Source of the DNA: Minisyncoccota bacterium
Lineage (GTDB): Bacteria; Patescibacteriota; Minisyncoccia; JAHIHE01; JAGLIN01
DNA length: 38,370 nucleotides
Direction of reading: 5' to 3'
NCBI GenBank assembly: GCA_023270095.1
Contig: JAGLSJ010000001.1
Coordinates: 1 to 38,370 of the forward strand
Position numbers and translations under genes: made by a program. Each line of letters opens with the position of its first letter. The stretch's first letter is position 1. Of the stretch, positions 21,836 through 29,833 are shown piece after piece. Under the pieces are notes generated by a model, which made no database searches, was not told the origin of the DNA, and saw only the letters and a list, made by a program, of their open reading frames with translations.

Positions 21836-23569
21836 ATGAAGGATGAGAATCAAAATAAAATATTTATAGAAACGGACGAAGATATGCCTTCAATCGTTAA
21901 TAGAATTAGTAAGTGTGCTAGTAGCGAAGTGGTTTTAGTTGTTCCTGCGGAGGCGCTTATTTTAAGAAGCATTATAAACTTGAAGATATTAAAAAAAAGA
22001 GCAGAAGAAATAAATAAAAATATTTCAATTTTAAAAACCGAAAATTTAGGTGTTAATCAAAATCAATTTGTGGAAAAAGATGAAAGTAACGTTGTTAGTT
22101 CTGTTGTAAAAAATATCGATAAAACCTTAGACTTAAATAAGGATATTGTTGAAAAGAAAAACATATATCAAAAGGATGATCTTCGTACTGAAAATCAAGA
22201 TAATAAAGCGAAAGTGTTTGATATTGTGAAGAAGGTTCAGGCCCCAGAGAGTAGTATTGAAAGTGAACGAAAAATTTTTGAAAAAAAAATTAATCATTAT
22301 GAAAATAAAACAAGTGAAAGGTTCACAAAGTCTTTTGATGATAATAAACTGAACAGTTGTAAGGATGTTGCAAAAAATAATAAAAAACGGAAAAAAACAA
22401 TAATTGTATCTGCTCTTAACTCAAAGTTACTTGTCTTTTTCATCTTGATGATTATCGTCACTGTGTCAATCGCTGCTTTTTTTATGTATCAAAAGGCAGA
22501 AATTAATATAGTTTTGAAAAAGGACTTAGCACTATATAGTTTTGAATTTACAGGAGATGAAAGTATTGAAAAGATTGACGCGAGTAATAATAAAATACCT
22601 TTGGATATTATAAAAATAGACAGTGAAGAAAGTGGTTTTTATCCAACTACTGGGAAAAAACATATAGAGGAAGAAGCAAGCGGGAAGATTACAGTCTTTA
22701 ATGAATATTCTTCTACTCCTCAGAGAATAGTTGCAAGTACAAGATTTTTATCAAAAACAGATAACAAGCTTTTTAGAGTAAGACAGGCTGTTACTATCCC
22801 AGGATTTTCAAGGGTTGAAGGAGTGGATATTCCTGGGCAAATTGTAATTACAGTTTATGCTGATAAGGTTGGAGAAGAATATAATATTGATCCCGATGCA
22901 TTTCATTTGCCAGGACTACAAGGTAGCGCAAAATATAATTCAATTTATGCAAGATCAACCAAGGAAATGACTGGCGGAATAAATCAAGAAGTGGCTTATT
23001 TTTCAGAAAGTGATTACATAACAGCTAAAGATAAGCTTGTAAAATTAGTTAAAGAAAAGAACGAACAAGATATTTCCAGCAAAATATCTGACGAGGTTGC
23101 TGATTTCAGTGACTTGAAAGAGGTGGGTGAAATAAAAGTTGATACAAATATAAAAGTAGGTGAGACTGCTGAGGATTTTGAGATTAATGTTTCAATGCAG
23201 TCTAGTCTTCCAATTATATTAAAAAACGATTTAAGTGAGCTGGTTGACAGAAAGGTTGACGAAAAATTAGAAAAAAACAAGATAGTTTTGGAAAATAGTA
23301 GAACATTCGAAGTAGGAAATATTTTAATGGATAAAGATGGTGAAGTTATAATTCCTGTTAGTACAAAACAATATATAGTAGCGGAAATTAATATTGACAA
23401 ACTAAAGGAGGAAATAGCAAATAAAAACGAGAAAGAATTAACTACGTATTTCAATAATATAAACGGTATAAAATCAACCAGTGTGAGTCTTGAGCCGAAA
23501 TGGATTAAGAAAATTCCTGCCGCTTATGATAAAATAAATATCACTATTGACATAAATAATTCTTTGTAG
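21836..23569 (+). CDS. Single-pass membrane protein, baseplate J-like
   Basis: 577 residues. A small conserved N-terminal region (IFIETDEDMPSIVNRISKCA, VVLVVPAEALILRSIINLKI) is followed by about 120 polar, probably disordered residues. One TM helix lies around 200-220 (VFFILMIIVTVSIAAFF). A large beta-rich outer domain includes GKITVFNEYSSTPQRIVAST, VTIPGFSRVEGVDIPGQIVI and GEEYNIDPDAFHLPG. The last segment is the type annotated as baseplate J/gp47-like in Patescibacteria. The topology is N-in, C-out. It is directly coupled to the FtsA-like ATPase. An envelope-spanning or attachment machine is conceivable, but no other injection-system gene is present. Confidence 0.7.
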   Translation: MKDENQNKIFIETDEDMPSIVNRISKCASSEVVLVVPAEALILRSIINLKILKKRAEEINKNISILKTENLGVNQNQFVEKDESNVVSSVVKNIDKTLDLNKDIVEKKNIYQKDDLRTENQDNKAKVFDIVKKVQAPESSIESERKIFEKKINHYENKTSERFTKSFDDNKLNSCKDVAKNNKKRKKTIIVSALNSKLLVFFILMIIVTVSIAAFFMYQKAEINIVLKKDLALYSFEFTGDESIEKIDASNNKIPLDIIKIDSEESGFYPTTGKKHIEEEASGKITVFNEYSSTPQRIVASTRFLSKTDNKLFRVRQAVTIPGFSRVEGVDIPGQIVITVYADKVGEEYNIDPDAFHLPGLQGSAKYNSIYARSTKEMTGGINQEVAYFSESDYITAKDKLVKLVKEKNEQDISSKISDEVADFSDLKEVGEIKVDTNIKVGETAEDFEINVSMQSSLPIILKNDLSELVDRKVDEKLEKNKIVLENSRTFEVGNILMDKDGEVIIPVSTKQYIVAEINIDKLKEEIANKNEKELTTYFNNINGIKSTSVSLEPKWIKKIPAAYDKINITIDINNSL

Positions 23570-23701
23570 TAAACTAGCAAAGTAACTGATTAATAACTTA
23601 AGTTAGAAAATAATTTAGGGAGTTAATAAAATAGACCAGAGATGGTTCTAGTTGTTGTTTTGTTTATAAAATTTTTATATTAATTCTGTAGGTTTATATT
23701 T

Positions 23702-23911
23702 ATGAAAGAAATTGTACAGGTGGAGGGTGTTATTACAGAGACATTGCCTGGAACAAAATTTAAAGTTCAGATCGATGAAGGCCATGAATTGTTGGCCCAT
23801 ATTTCTGGTAAAATGAGAATGAATTATATCAAAATTTTACCAGGGGATCAAGTTATTGTTGAAATGAGTCCCTATGATTTGACTAAAGGTAGAATTGTAA
23901 GAAGAAAGTAA
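23702..23911 (+). CDS. infA: Translation initiation factor IF-1
   Basis: 69 residues, an S1/OB-fold protein that occupies the A site during initiation. Diagnostic stretches: VEGVITETLPGTKFKVQI, ELLAHISGKMRMNYIKILPG and SPYDLTKGRIVRRK, in full family length. It opens the alpha-operon block infA-rpmJ-rpsM-rpsK-rpsD-rpoA-rplQ. The usual upstream secY, adk and map are missing; the baseplate-J-like gene lies upstream instead. Confidence 0.97.
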   Translation: MKEIVQVEGVITETLPGTKFKVQIDEGHELLAHISGKMRMNYIKILPGDQVIVEMSPYDLTKGRIVRRK

Positions 23912-23919
23912 TAGCTTTG

Positions 23920-23956
23920 TTGCACAATTAATTTCGTTATAAAATTAATTACGCAA
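23920..23956. promoter_or_regulatory. Hairpin between infA and rpmJ
   Basis: TTGC-AC-AATTAATT pairs with AATTAATT-AC-GCAA around a 9-base loop; the AC/AC pair forms an internal bulge. It has no T-run, so it is more likely a processing or regulatory stem than a terminator. Confidence 0.5.
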
Positions 23957-23985
23957 CTAGTCTAGTTATCAATAATTATAAAAAA

Positions 23986-24099
23986 ATGAAAGTTAGAGCT
24001 TCAATAAAGAAATTTTGTGATAAATGTAAAATAGTAAGACGCAAGAGAAGACTTTATGTTACTTGCGAAAATCCTAAACACAAACAAAGACAAGGATAA
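23986..24099 (+). CDS. rpmJ: 50S ribosomal protein L36
   Basis: A 37-residue protein below usual ORF cut-offs. It begins MKVRASIKKFCDKCKIVRRK and ends YVTCENPKHKQRQG. The zinc ribbon ligands C11, C14, C27 and H32 are all present, so this is the zinc-binding form. L36 binds 23S rRNA in the large subunit. Its place between infA and rpsM is the standard one. The start is ATG after a poly-A leader. Confidence 0.98.
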   Translation: MKVRASIKKFCDKCKIVRRKRRLYVTCENPKHKQRQG

Positions 24100-24158
24100 A
24101 AACCGTTGTCAATTATTGAATTTAAATTAAACCGTATTTAATCTTAAACTAAATCTAT

Positions 24159-24545
24159 ATGCCAAGAATTTTAGGAGTAAACATTCCAGAAGAAAAAAGA
24201 ATGGAAATCGCCATAACTTATATTAGAGGTATAGGACTTTTTTCAAGTAGAAAAATTTTAAAAAATGCTAATATTGATTTAAGTACAAGAGCAAAAGATA
24301 TAACTTCAGAGGATATAAGTAATATTCAGAAAATTATTGAAAAAGAATATAAAGTAGAAGGAGAACTGAAAAGAATGATTATGATGAATGTTAAGAGACT
24401 AAAAGAGATTGGTTGCTACCGAGGAACAAGACATTCAAAGGGATTGCCTACAAGAGGACAAAGAACTAAAACTAATAATAGAACTGTAAGAGGAAATGTA
24501 AGGAGAACGGCAGGAAGCGGAAAAGTTAAAGTAGAAAAAACATAA
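24159..24545 (+). CDS. rpsM: 30S ribosomal protein S13
   Basis: S13 lies in the head of the small subunit and contacts the P-site tRNA and the large subunit. The 128 residues include MPRILGVNIPEEKRMEIAIT, the helix-hairpin-helix YIRGIGLFSSRKIL, IGCYRGTRHSKGLPTRGQRT and the basic tail that reaches the P site. Family length, standard position after rpmJ. Confidence 0.98.
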   Translation: MPRILGVNIPEEKRMEIAITYIRGIGLFSSRKILKNANIDLSTRAKDITSEDISNIQKIIEKEYKVEGELKRMIMMNVKRLKEIGCYRGTRHSKGLPTRGQRTKTNNRTVRGNVRRTAGSGKVKVEKT

Positions 24546-24596
24546 GCTTAAAATGTTTTGTGATTTCAGGTGTAATAAAAAAAATAAATTATATAT

Positions 24597-25037
24597 ATGG
24601 GAAAAAGAAGAGTAATAACAATCGGAAGTAAAGACAAGAGTGGCTCAAAGTCATTGAGTAAGAGTAAGGTTTCGAAGACCAAAAGAAGAAGTATGGTTAA
24701 GGGGCAGGTTCACATTAAATCAACATATAATAACACTGTTGTAACTCTTACAGATTTAAATGGTGGTGTTATTGCTTGGTCAACTGCTGGACTTTTAGGA
24801 TTTAAGGGAGCAAAAAAGGCGACTCCTTATGCTGCTACAAATATTGTAAATTCATTATTAGAAAAAACAAAGAAGGTTGGTTTAAGAGAAGTAGATGTTT
24901 TTGTTAAGGGTATTGGAAGCGGCAGGGAATCAGCAGTAAGAGCAATTGCAGCGAATGGTCTAGTTATTTCTTCTATTACTGATATGACTCCAATTCCACA
25001 TAATGGTTGTAGACCTCCAAAACCCAGAAGAATGTAA
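24597..25037 (+). CDS. rpsK: 30S ribosomal protein S11
   Basis: S11 forms part of the platform of the small subunit near the mRNA exit. The conserved body runs from GQVHIKSTYNNTVVTLTDLN through ITDMTPIPHNGCRPPKPRRM. It is preceded by a Lys/Ser/Arg-rich extension of about 35 residues (KDKSGSKSLSKSKVSKTKRR), somewhat longer than in most bacteria, which brings it to 146 residues. The ATG at 24597 is the only reasonable start. It is 51 bases after rpsM. Confidence 0.98.
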   Translation: MGKRRVITIGSKDKSGSKSLSKSKVSKTKRRSMVKGQVHIKSTYNNTVVTLTDLNGGVIAWSTAGLLGFKGAKKATPYAATNIVNSLLEKTKKVGLREVDVFVKGIGSGRESAVRAIAANGLVISSITDMTPIPHNGCRPPKPRRM

Positions 25038-25073
25038 TCAATTTTGATTTTTATAAGTTTAAATTAAATAATC

Positions 25074-25700
25074 ATGGCTAGAGATATAGGTCCAAAATGT
25101 AAAAAATGTAGAAGAGAAGGAACAAAGCTTTTTTTGAAAGGTGATCGTTGTTCTGGTATTAAATGTGCTATGATAAAAAGACCTTATGCTCCAGGGCAGC
25201 ATGGACAAGCGCGAAAAATGGGTTTGTCAGAGTATGGAACACAGCTTCGTGAGAAACAGAAAATTAGAAGAACGTATGGTATAATGGAGGGGCAATTTAA
25301 GAAATATTATGACATTGCCAGTCGTATGAGTGGAAATACGGGTAATTTATTAGCGAGTCTTCTTGAAAAAAGAATGGATAATGTTGTATATCGACTTGGA
25401 ATGGCAAGTTCAAGAAGTCAAGCTAGGCAACTTGTTAATCATGGTCATTTTTTATTAAACGGTAAAAAAATGGATATTCCTTCTTGTCTTGTTAGTGAAG
25501 GAGATGTAATCTCTATAAAGAGCGATAAAAGTAATTATTTCCAAGATTTAAAAAATTTGATAAAAAATCATCAAACTCCTTCTTGGTTGTCTTTAGATGT
25601 GAAAAAAGTTGAAGGCAAGGTTATTTCTGAACCAGTATTAAAAGAAATCGATACTAATATAGATGTTCATTTGATTATTGAGTATTATTCAAAATCTTAA
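25074..25700 (+). CDS. rpsD: 30S ribosomal protein S4
   Basis: S4 is a primary 16S rRNA binder that nucleates small-subunit assembly. The 208 residues include a zinc-binding N-terminus with C9, C12, C26 and C31 (GPKCKKCRREG, RCSGIKC), then RPYAPGQHGQ, YGLMEGQF-like YGIMEGQFKKYY, and the S4 domain (LEKRMDNVVYRLGMASSRSQ, ARQLVNHGHFLLNGKKMDIP). The Cys-containing form is the zinc-plus paralogue. Confidence 0.98.
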   Translation: MARDIGPKCKKCRREGTKLFLKGDRCSGIKCAMIKRPYAPGQHGQARKMGLSEYGTQLREKQKIRRTYGIMEGQFKKYYDIASRMSGNTGNLLASLLEKRMDNVVYRLGMASSRSQARQLVNHGHFLLNGKKMDIPSCLVSEGDVISIKSDKSNYFQDLKNLIKNHQTPSWLSLDVKKVEGKVISEPVLKEIDTNIDVHLIIEYYSKS

Positions 25701-25743
25701 TAAATAGATAAAAAGTCTTATTAATAACAAAATAAACAAAAAT

Positions 25744-26760
25744 ATGCAAAAAATAACATTACCTGAAAAACCAATTATAATAAAACAAGAAGAAAATTTT
25801 GCAGTTTTTGAAATTAAGTCTTGTTATCCTGGTTATGGAGCGACCATTGGAAATGCTTTGCGTAGAGTGCTTCTTTCTAGTTTAGTTGGTTCTGCAATAA
25901 CTTCTGTTAAGATAGCTGGTGTAAATCATGAATTTTCTACTATTCCTGGCGTAATGGAAGATATTGTTGAAATTATTCTTAATCTAAAAAAGATTAAATT
26001 CAAGATGCATACTGACGAATCTATGAAATTATCAATAAAGGTTAATAAAGAAGGCAAAGTCACATCAGGTGATATAAAAGTGAATAGTGATATAGAGGTG
26101 GCTGATAAAAATATTCATGTCGCCACGATAACTGATAAAAATGGAGTTTTAGATATGGAAATTATAGTTGAAAAGGGTATAGGTTATAAGTCTATAGAGC
26201 AACAGAATAAAGAAAAACTTGAAATAGGAAATATTGCAATGGATACTATTTTTACTCCTGTGAAAAAAGTTAATTATCGAGTTGAAAATATGCGTGTTGG
26301 AAAGATGACTAATTTTGATAAATTAATTTTTGAAATTCAAACTGATGGAAGCATTACACCAGAAGAAGCTTTCAGAGAATCGACTAGACTTCTTATGGAG
26401 CATTTCAATTTGTTCAGAGAAACAATCAGTTATGAAAAAGAAGATGATAAGGAAGAAATCATTAAGGAGGAAATGTTGCTAGAGAAAGTTGAACAAAAAA
26501 AGAAAAAAGTTGAAGAAGAGAAACAACAAAAAGAAGAACAACAAAAAGAAGAAGAGCAAGATGTTCTCAAAACTTCTATTAACGATATCAATTTATCACC
26601 AAGAATTGCAAAAATTTTGTCAGAAAACAAGATTAAAACAATTAGTAAGATTATTAAGAAGACAGAGGATGACCTGCAGGAATTATCAGGTATGGGAGAT
26701 AAAGGTATTAAGGAGATTAAAAAATCATTAGGTAAATTTGGATTGACATTGAAGAAATAA
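25744..26760 (+). CDS. rpoA: RNA polymerase alpha subunit
   Basis: Alpha dimerises to start RNA polymerase assembly and its C-terminal domain contacts DNA and activators. The N-terminal domain shows GYGATIGNALRRVLLSSL, PGVMEDIVEIILNLKKI and MRVGKMTNFDKLIFEIQTDG. The C-terminal domain has the helix-hairpin-helix ISKIIKKTEDDLQELSGMGD and ends KKSLGKFGLTLKK. Between them lies an unusually long, low-complexity linker of Lys, Glu and Gln (about residues 235-277). Total length 338. Standard position between rpsD and rplQ. Confidence 0.97.
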   Translation: MQKITLPEKPIIIKQEENFAVFEIKSCYPGYGATIGNALRRVLLSSLVGSAITSVKIAGVNHEFSTIPGVMEDIVEIILNLKKIKFKMHTDESMKLSIKVNKEGKVTSGDIKVNSDIEVADKNIHVATITDKNGVLDMEIIVEKGIGYKSIEQQNKEKLEIGNIAMDTIFTPVKKVNYRVENMRVGKMTNFDKLIFEIQTDGSITPEEAFRESTRLLMEHFNLFRETISYEKEDDKEEIIKEEMLLEKVEQKKKKVEEEKQQKEEQQKEEEQDVLKTSINDINLSPRIAKILSENKIKTISKIIKKTEDDLQELSGMGDKGIKEIKKSLGKFGLTLKK

Positions 26761-26781
26761 TATAAATTTTAGTATATAGTT

Positions 26782-27129
26782 ATGAAACATAAAGCAAAGG
26801 GAAGAAAATTTAAGAGAAGTAGCTCGCAGAGAAAGGCTTTGTTAAAGCATTTGTCAGAAGCTATTATATTGAATGAAAAAATTATTACAACAAGTGCTAA
26901 GGCAAAAGAACTTTCTTCTTTTGTTGAAAAATTAATTACAACCGCAAAGAAGAAGAATCTTTTGGCTGCAAAATCAATTCACAGTCTTTTGGGAGATGAA
27001 GCTTCAAAAAAGCTAATAAATGAAGTTGCAGATAAATATAAAGACAGAAATGGCGGATATACGAGAATTATAAAAATTGGAGAAAGAAAAGGAGATGTCG
27101 CGCAGATGTCTGTTATCGAATTTGTATAA
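26782..27129 (+). CDS. rplQ: 50S ribosomal protein L17
   Basis: L17 lies near the peptide exit tunnel. The 115 residues begin MKHKAKGRKFKRSSSQRKAL with the family motif of a histidine- and lysine-rich start, then LLKHLSEAIILNEKIITTSA, KAKELSSFVEKLITTAKK and GGYTRIIKIGERKGDVAQMS. It is 21 bases after rpoA, the standard arrangement. Confidence 0.97.
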   Translation: MKHKAKGRKFKRSSSQRKALLKHLSEAIILNEKIITTSAKAKELSSFVEKLITTAKKKNLLAAKSIHSLLGDEASKKLINEVADKYKDRNGGYTRIIKIGERKGDVAQMSVIEFV

Positions 27130-27156
27130 TATAAAATAATAATTATAAATAATTTT

Positions 27157-27576
27157 ATGTCTAAACCAAAAATCAGTACAACAGAATTAGCTCTAAGAAA
27201 ATGGCACATTTTTGATGCATCTGAAGAAAGTTTTGGAAGAATGTCTACAAAGATTGCAACTTTGCTAAGGGGTAAGAATAAGGTTGATTATCTTCCTCAT
27301 ATTGACAATGGAGATCATGTTGTTGTTATTAATACTGACAAGGTAAAATATACTGGAAATAAAGGTCTGGGGAAAATTTATTATTCTCATAGTTGGTATA
27401 TAGGAGGATTAAAAGAAATTACTTTGGGTAACTTAATTAAAAAAGATTCAACTCTGGTTATAAAAAAGGCAGTTTATGGAATGCTTCCGAAAAATAAGCT
27501 TAGAGATCAAATGATAAAAAGATTAAACATATACACGGACGATAATCATCCCTATAAAGGAAAATTTGGTAAATAA
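27157..27576 (+). CDS. rplM: 50S ribosomal protein L13
   Basis: L13 is an early assembly protein of the large subunit. The 139 residues show RKWHIFDASEESFGRMSTKI, ATLLRGKNKVDYLPHIDNGD, VVVINTDKVKYTGNKGLGKI, YYSHSWYIGGLKEIT and AVYGMLPKNKLRDQMIKRLN. It is followed 13 bases later by rpsI, the usual L13-S9 pair. Confidence 0.97.
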   Translation: MSKPKISTTELALRKWHIFDASEESFGRMSTKIATLLRGKNKVDYLPHIDNGDHVVVINTDKVKYTGNKGLGKIYYSHSWYIGGLKEITLGNLIKKDSTLVIKKAVYGMLPKNKLRDQMIKRLNIYTDDNHPYKGKFGK

Positions 27577-27589
27577 TTTAATATAAGCT

Positions 27590-28006
27590 ATGAGTGAAGA
27601 AAAAAAAGAAGAAAAATATTTTTATGCAACGGGCAGAAGAAAAACTTCTGTTGCTAAAGTTCGAGTTTATGCTGATACTAAGAAAAGCGGAATATCAGTA
27701 AATGAGGCGGATTATAAAGTATATTTTGAAAAGAATGACATTCTTACTGAAAAAGTTTATGCTCCAATCAAGCTTTTGAGTCTTGAGGATAAATATCGAA
27801 TTACAGTAAAAGTTCACGGTGGTGGTTCAAATGGGCAAGCTGAGGCTATTCGGCTTGGAATTGCCAGAGCCTTTTTGGTTTTAAATGAAGAATATAAAAA
27901 AGAGCTCAGGGATTCAGGGTATCTTACTCGAGATCCTCGAAAAGTTGAAAGAAAAAAGCCAGGACTAAAAAAAGCCAGAAGAGCTCCTCAGTGGAAAAAG
28001 AGATAA
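27590..28006 (+). CDS. rpsI: 30S ribosomal protein S9
   Basis: S9 reaches the P-site tRNA with its C-terminal tail. The 138 residues include FYATGRRKTSVAKVRVYADT, VKVHGGGSNGQAEAIRLGIA, RAFLVLNEEYKKELRDSGYL, TRDPRKVERKKPGLKKARRA and end PQWKKR. The final Lys-Arg is kept, though the more usual QFSKR end is changed. It is the last gene of the infA-to-rpsI block, with a terminator directly after. Confidence 0.97.
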   Translation: MSEEKKEEKYFYATGRRKTSVAKVRVYADTKKSGISVNEADYKVYFEKNDILTEKVYAPIKLLSLEDKYRITVKVHGGGSNGQAEAIRLGIARAFLVLNEEYKKELRDSGYLTRDPRKVERKKPGLKKARRAPQWKKR

Positions 28007-28020
28007 CAATACAAACATAC

Positions 28021-28054
28021 AAAAAAACCACTTCCTTAAAAGAATGGTTTTTTT
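28021..28054 (+). terminator. Terminator of the ribosomal protein block
   Basis: AAAAAAACCA pairs with TGGTTTTTTT, extended inside by TTC/GAA; it is 15 bases after the rpsI stop and rich in T on its 3' arm. Confidence 0.88.
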
Positions 28055-28091
28055 GTTTGTATTATTATCACTTACTAAGAATGATATCTTA

Positions 28092-28249
28092 TCGTCGTTC
28101 TGAGCGAAGATAAGAAGTGAAGAATCTCTAGTTTATTGCGTTTTGTAATTTAACAGAAATTAAATCTTCTTGTGGGATCCTTTATTTCGCTATTGTTCCA
28201 TTCAAGATGACGGTAAATGGGATTCTTCGTCATAAATTAAGAGTGACAG
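28092..28249. repeat. TIR element, degenerate copy C
   Basis: Begins tcgttctgagcgaagataag and contains gaagaatctc, then inverted halves (gggatcc...ttcaagatgacgg; gggattcttcgtc...gagtgac). It appears to be two or more overlapping decayed units of the 91-base element. Confidence 0.6.
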
Positions 28250-28268
28250 CTGTTTTAAATTTAAAAAA

Positions 28269-29687
28269 CTATCCTTCGTTCAAATCAATTTGCAATAATT
28301 TTTTATCCTCAATATAAAACAGAGAATCTGAATTTTTTGCATAAAATATATTATCATTATCAATCTTCATTAATTCAAATACATTTCTTCTATCTGTATT
28401 GTTAAGTTCGAGAAATTTAATTGCGTTTCCTTCTTTATAAAATAAATGTTCGTTGTCTTTATATAAGTATACACTATTTATTGTTCCGCTAAACCTGGTA
28501 ATGAGATTATTCGAGAATGCTTTTTCTGGTGTTTGTGAAGTATTTTGTTCAATGTAGTAAATCCATATTTCGTGCTTATTATTGTAAATTATTTTATTAT
28601 TGTTTGAAAAATTTGATTTTTCTACAAAGGAGTTAATAAAAATAACTTCATTATTTTTATTAATAAAATATAAATTTCCAGAAGATGATAATATCGTAAA
28701 TGTCTTTTCTTCGGTTTTTGTAATTTTAGCATCAAGCAAATTATTAAAATCGTCTGGCATTGTAGCGATAATTTTAATCTTTGAAAAGTCATTTATATTA
28801 GCATAATATAGCTTGTTATCATTCTTTGAGAAATAATAAATATTATTATCTTGAATCAAAAAACTGAAAACATTGTTTAATATTTTTTCAGATGATAGCG
28901 TTTTGTAGTCAAGCCTATATAAATTATTTTCTTTTGTATAATATAAGAACTCATCAAAATTTATATTTGATTTATTTCTTAATTCTTTGTTGTTAAAAGC
29001 ATTATTCAAATTGCTTAGTTTATTTTTATTTTCTAAATCAACGAGATACCAATTTGAATTTTCTGCAATGCTTATTTTTATAATTAATTTTGTATCATTA
29101 TCAGACCAGATAACATTTTCAATATCAAAGTCTTTTTGCGTATCGTTTTTTGTAATATTTTTAAATGCACTAATTGTAATTTCGTTATTATTTTTTATGT
29201 CAAATATATTTAGGTCTTTTCCTTTTTTGTATAGTATTTTATCTTTTTGATCGTTTTCCCAAAAAGACTTTAAATTTAAATTTGTTTCGATTTCGTCTGA
29301 AATAATTTTTTTATCGTAGTTTTTTTTCAACAGAACAATATTTACAAAACTTGTTGCTAGACCTTCTTTTACTATAATATTTTTTTCCCAGTCATAATAA
29401 CCATCTTTTTTTATTTTAACATTGTATTCACCTTTATTTAAATTTTCAATTTTTATGATATTGGTTAAAAAGCTTGTGATAGATTTGTTGTTTTTTAATA
29501 TTTGTCCATCGTTGTATATAGTGACATCTTTTGGTGTGGCTTTTAGTATAATAATTCCTGTTTGTATTGTTGTTCCGTTTTTTATATTATATTTATATCC
29601 AAAACTATAATATAATACAAAAGCAAGTAAAAATAAGAACATTACAGTGCAGAAATAGAAGTAAATTTTGAATTTTTTGTCTTGCAT
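28269..29687 (-). CDS. Membrane-anchored PEGA-domain protein
   Basis: 472 residues. One N-terminal TM helix (about 9-28: FYFCTVMFLFLLAFVLYYSF) is followed by an outer PEGA domain (about 43-115: GIIILKATPKDVTIYNDGQ, LNKGEYNVKIKKDGYYDWEK). The long remainder consists of beta-strand repeats, probably a propeller (VIWSDNDTKLIIKISIAENS, NNIYYFSKNDNKLYYANIND, SDSLFYIEDKKLLQIDLNEG). Such proteins are frequent in Patescibacteria envelopes, and surface binding or envelope structure is inferred. It is divergent from mreB and shares an overlapping -35 region with it. Asn and Lys are very abundant, in line with the low GC of the window. Confidence 0.82.
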   Translation of the reverse strand: MQDKKFKIYFYFCTVMFLFLLAFVLYYSFGYKYNIKNGTTIQTGIIILKATPKDVTIYNDGQILKNNKSITSFLTNIIKIENLNKGEYNVKIKKDGYYDWEKNIIVKEGLATSFVNIVLLKKNYDKKIISDEIETNLNLKSFWENDQKDKILYKKGKDLNIFDIKNNNEITISAFKNITKNDTQKDFDIENVIWSDNDTKLIIKISIAENSNWYLVDLENKNKLSNLNNAFNNKELRNKSNINFDEFLYYTKENNLYRLDYKTLSSEKILNNVFSFLIQDNNIYYFSKNDNKLYYANINDFSKIKIIATMPDDFNNLLDAKITKTEEKTFTILSSSGNLYFINKNNEVIFINSFVEKSNFSNNNKIIYNNKHEIWIYYIEQNTSQTPEKAFSNNLITRFSGTINSVYLYKDNEHLFYKEGNAIKFLELNNTDRRNVFELMKIDNDNIFYAKNSDSLFYIEDKKLLQIDLNEG

Positions 29688-29755
29688 AATTAAGTGGTTT
29701 GTTGATAATTGACTTTAAATTGGTTTTTACATATACTTTTACTTGTGTTTATTAA

Positions 29756-29806
29756 ATTTTAACAGATGTATTATAAATTGACAATTAAAACAGATAATAT
29801 AAGATT
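29756..29806. promoter_or_regulatory. Overlapping divergent promoters, PEGA gene and mreB
   Basis: On the minus strand: TTGTCA (29784-29779), 17 bases, TAAAAT (29761-29756). On the plus strand: TTGACA (29778-29783), 16 bases, TAAGAT (29800-29805). The two -35 boxes occupy the same ATTGACAAT palindrome, so the promoters should compete. Confidence 0.65.
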
Positions 29807-29833
29807 AAGATAAGTTATAATAAAAAGAAATTT

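Noticed and set aside
23014..23454. 146-residue minus-strand ORF inside the baseplate-J-like gene
   Set aside because: Ser/Phe/Leu-rich antisense product of a Lys/Glu-rich coding region; typical shadow.
21836..23569. Contractile injection system or prophage
   Set aside because: A single baseplate-J-like domain is present without sheath, tube, spike or tail genes; such single proteins are common in this group.
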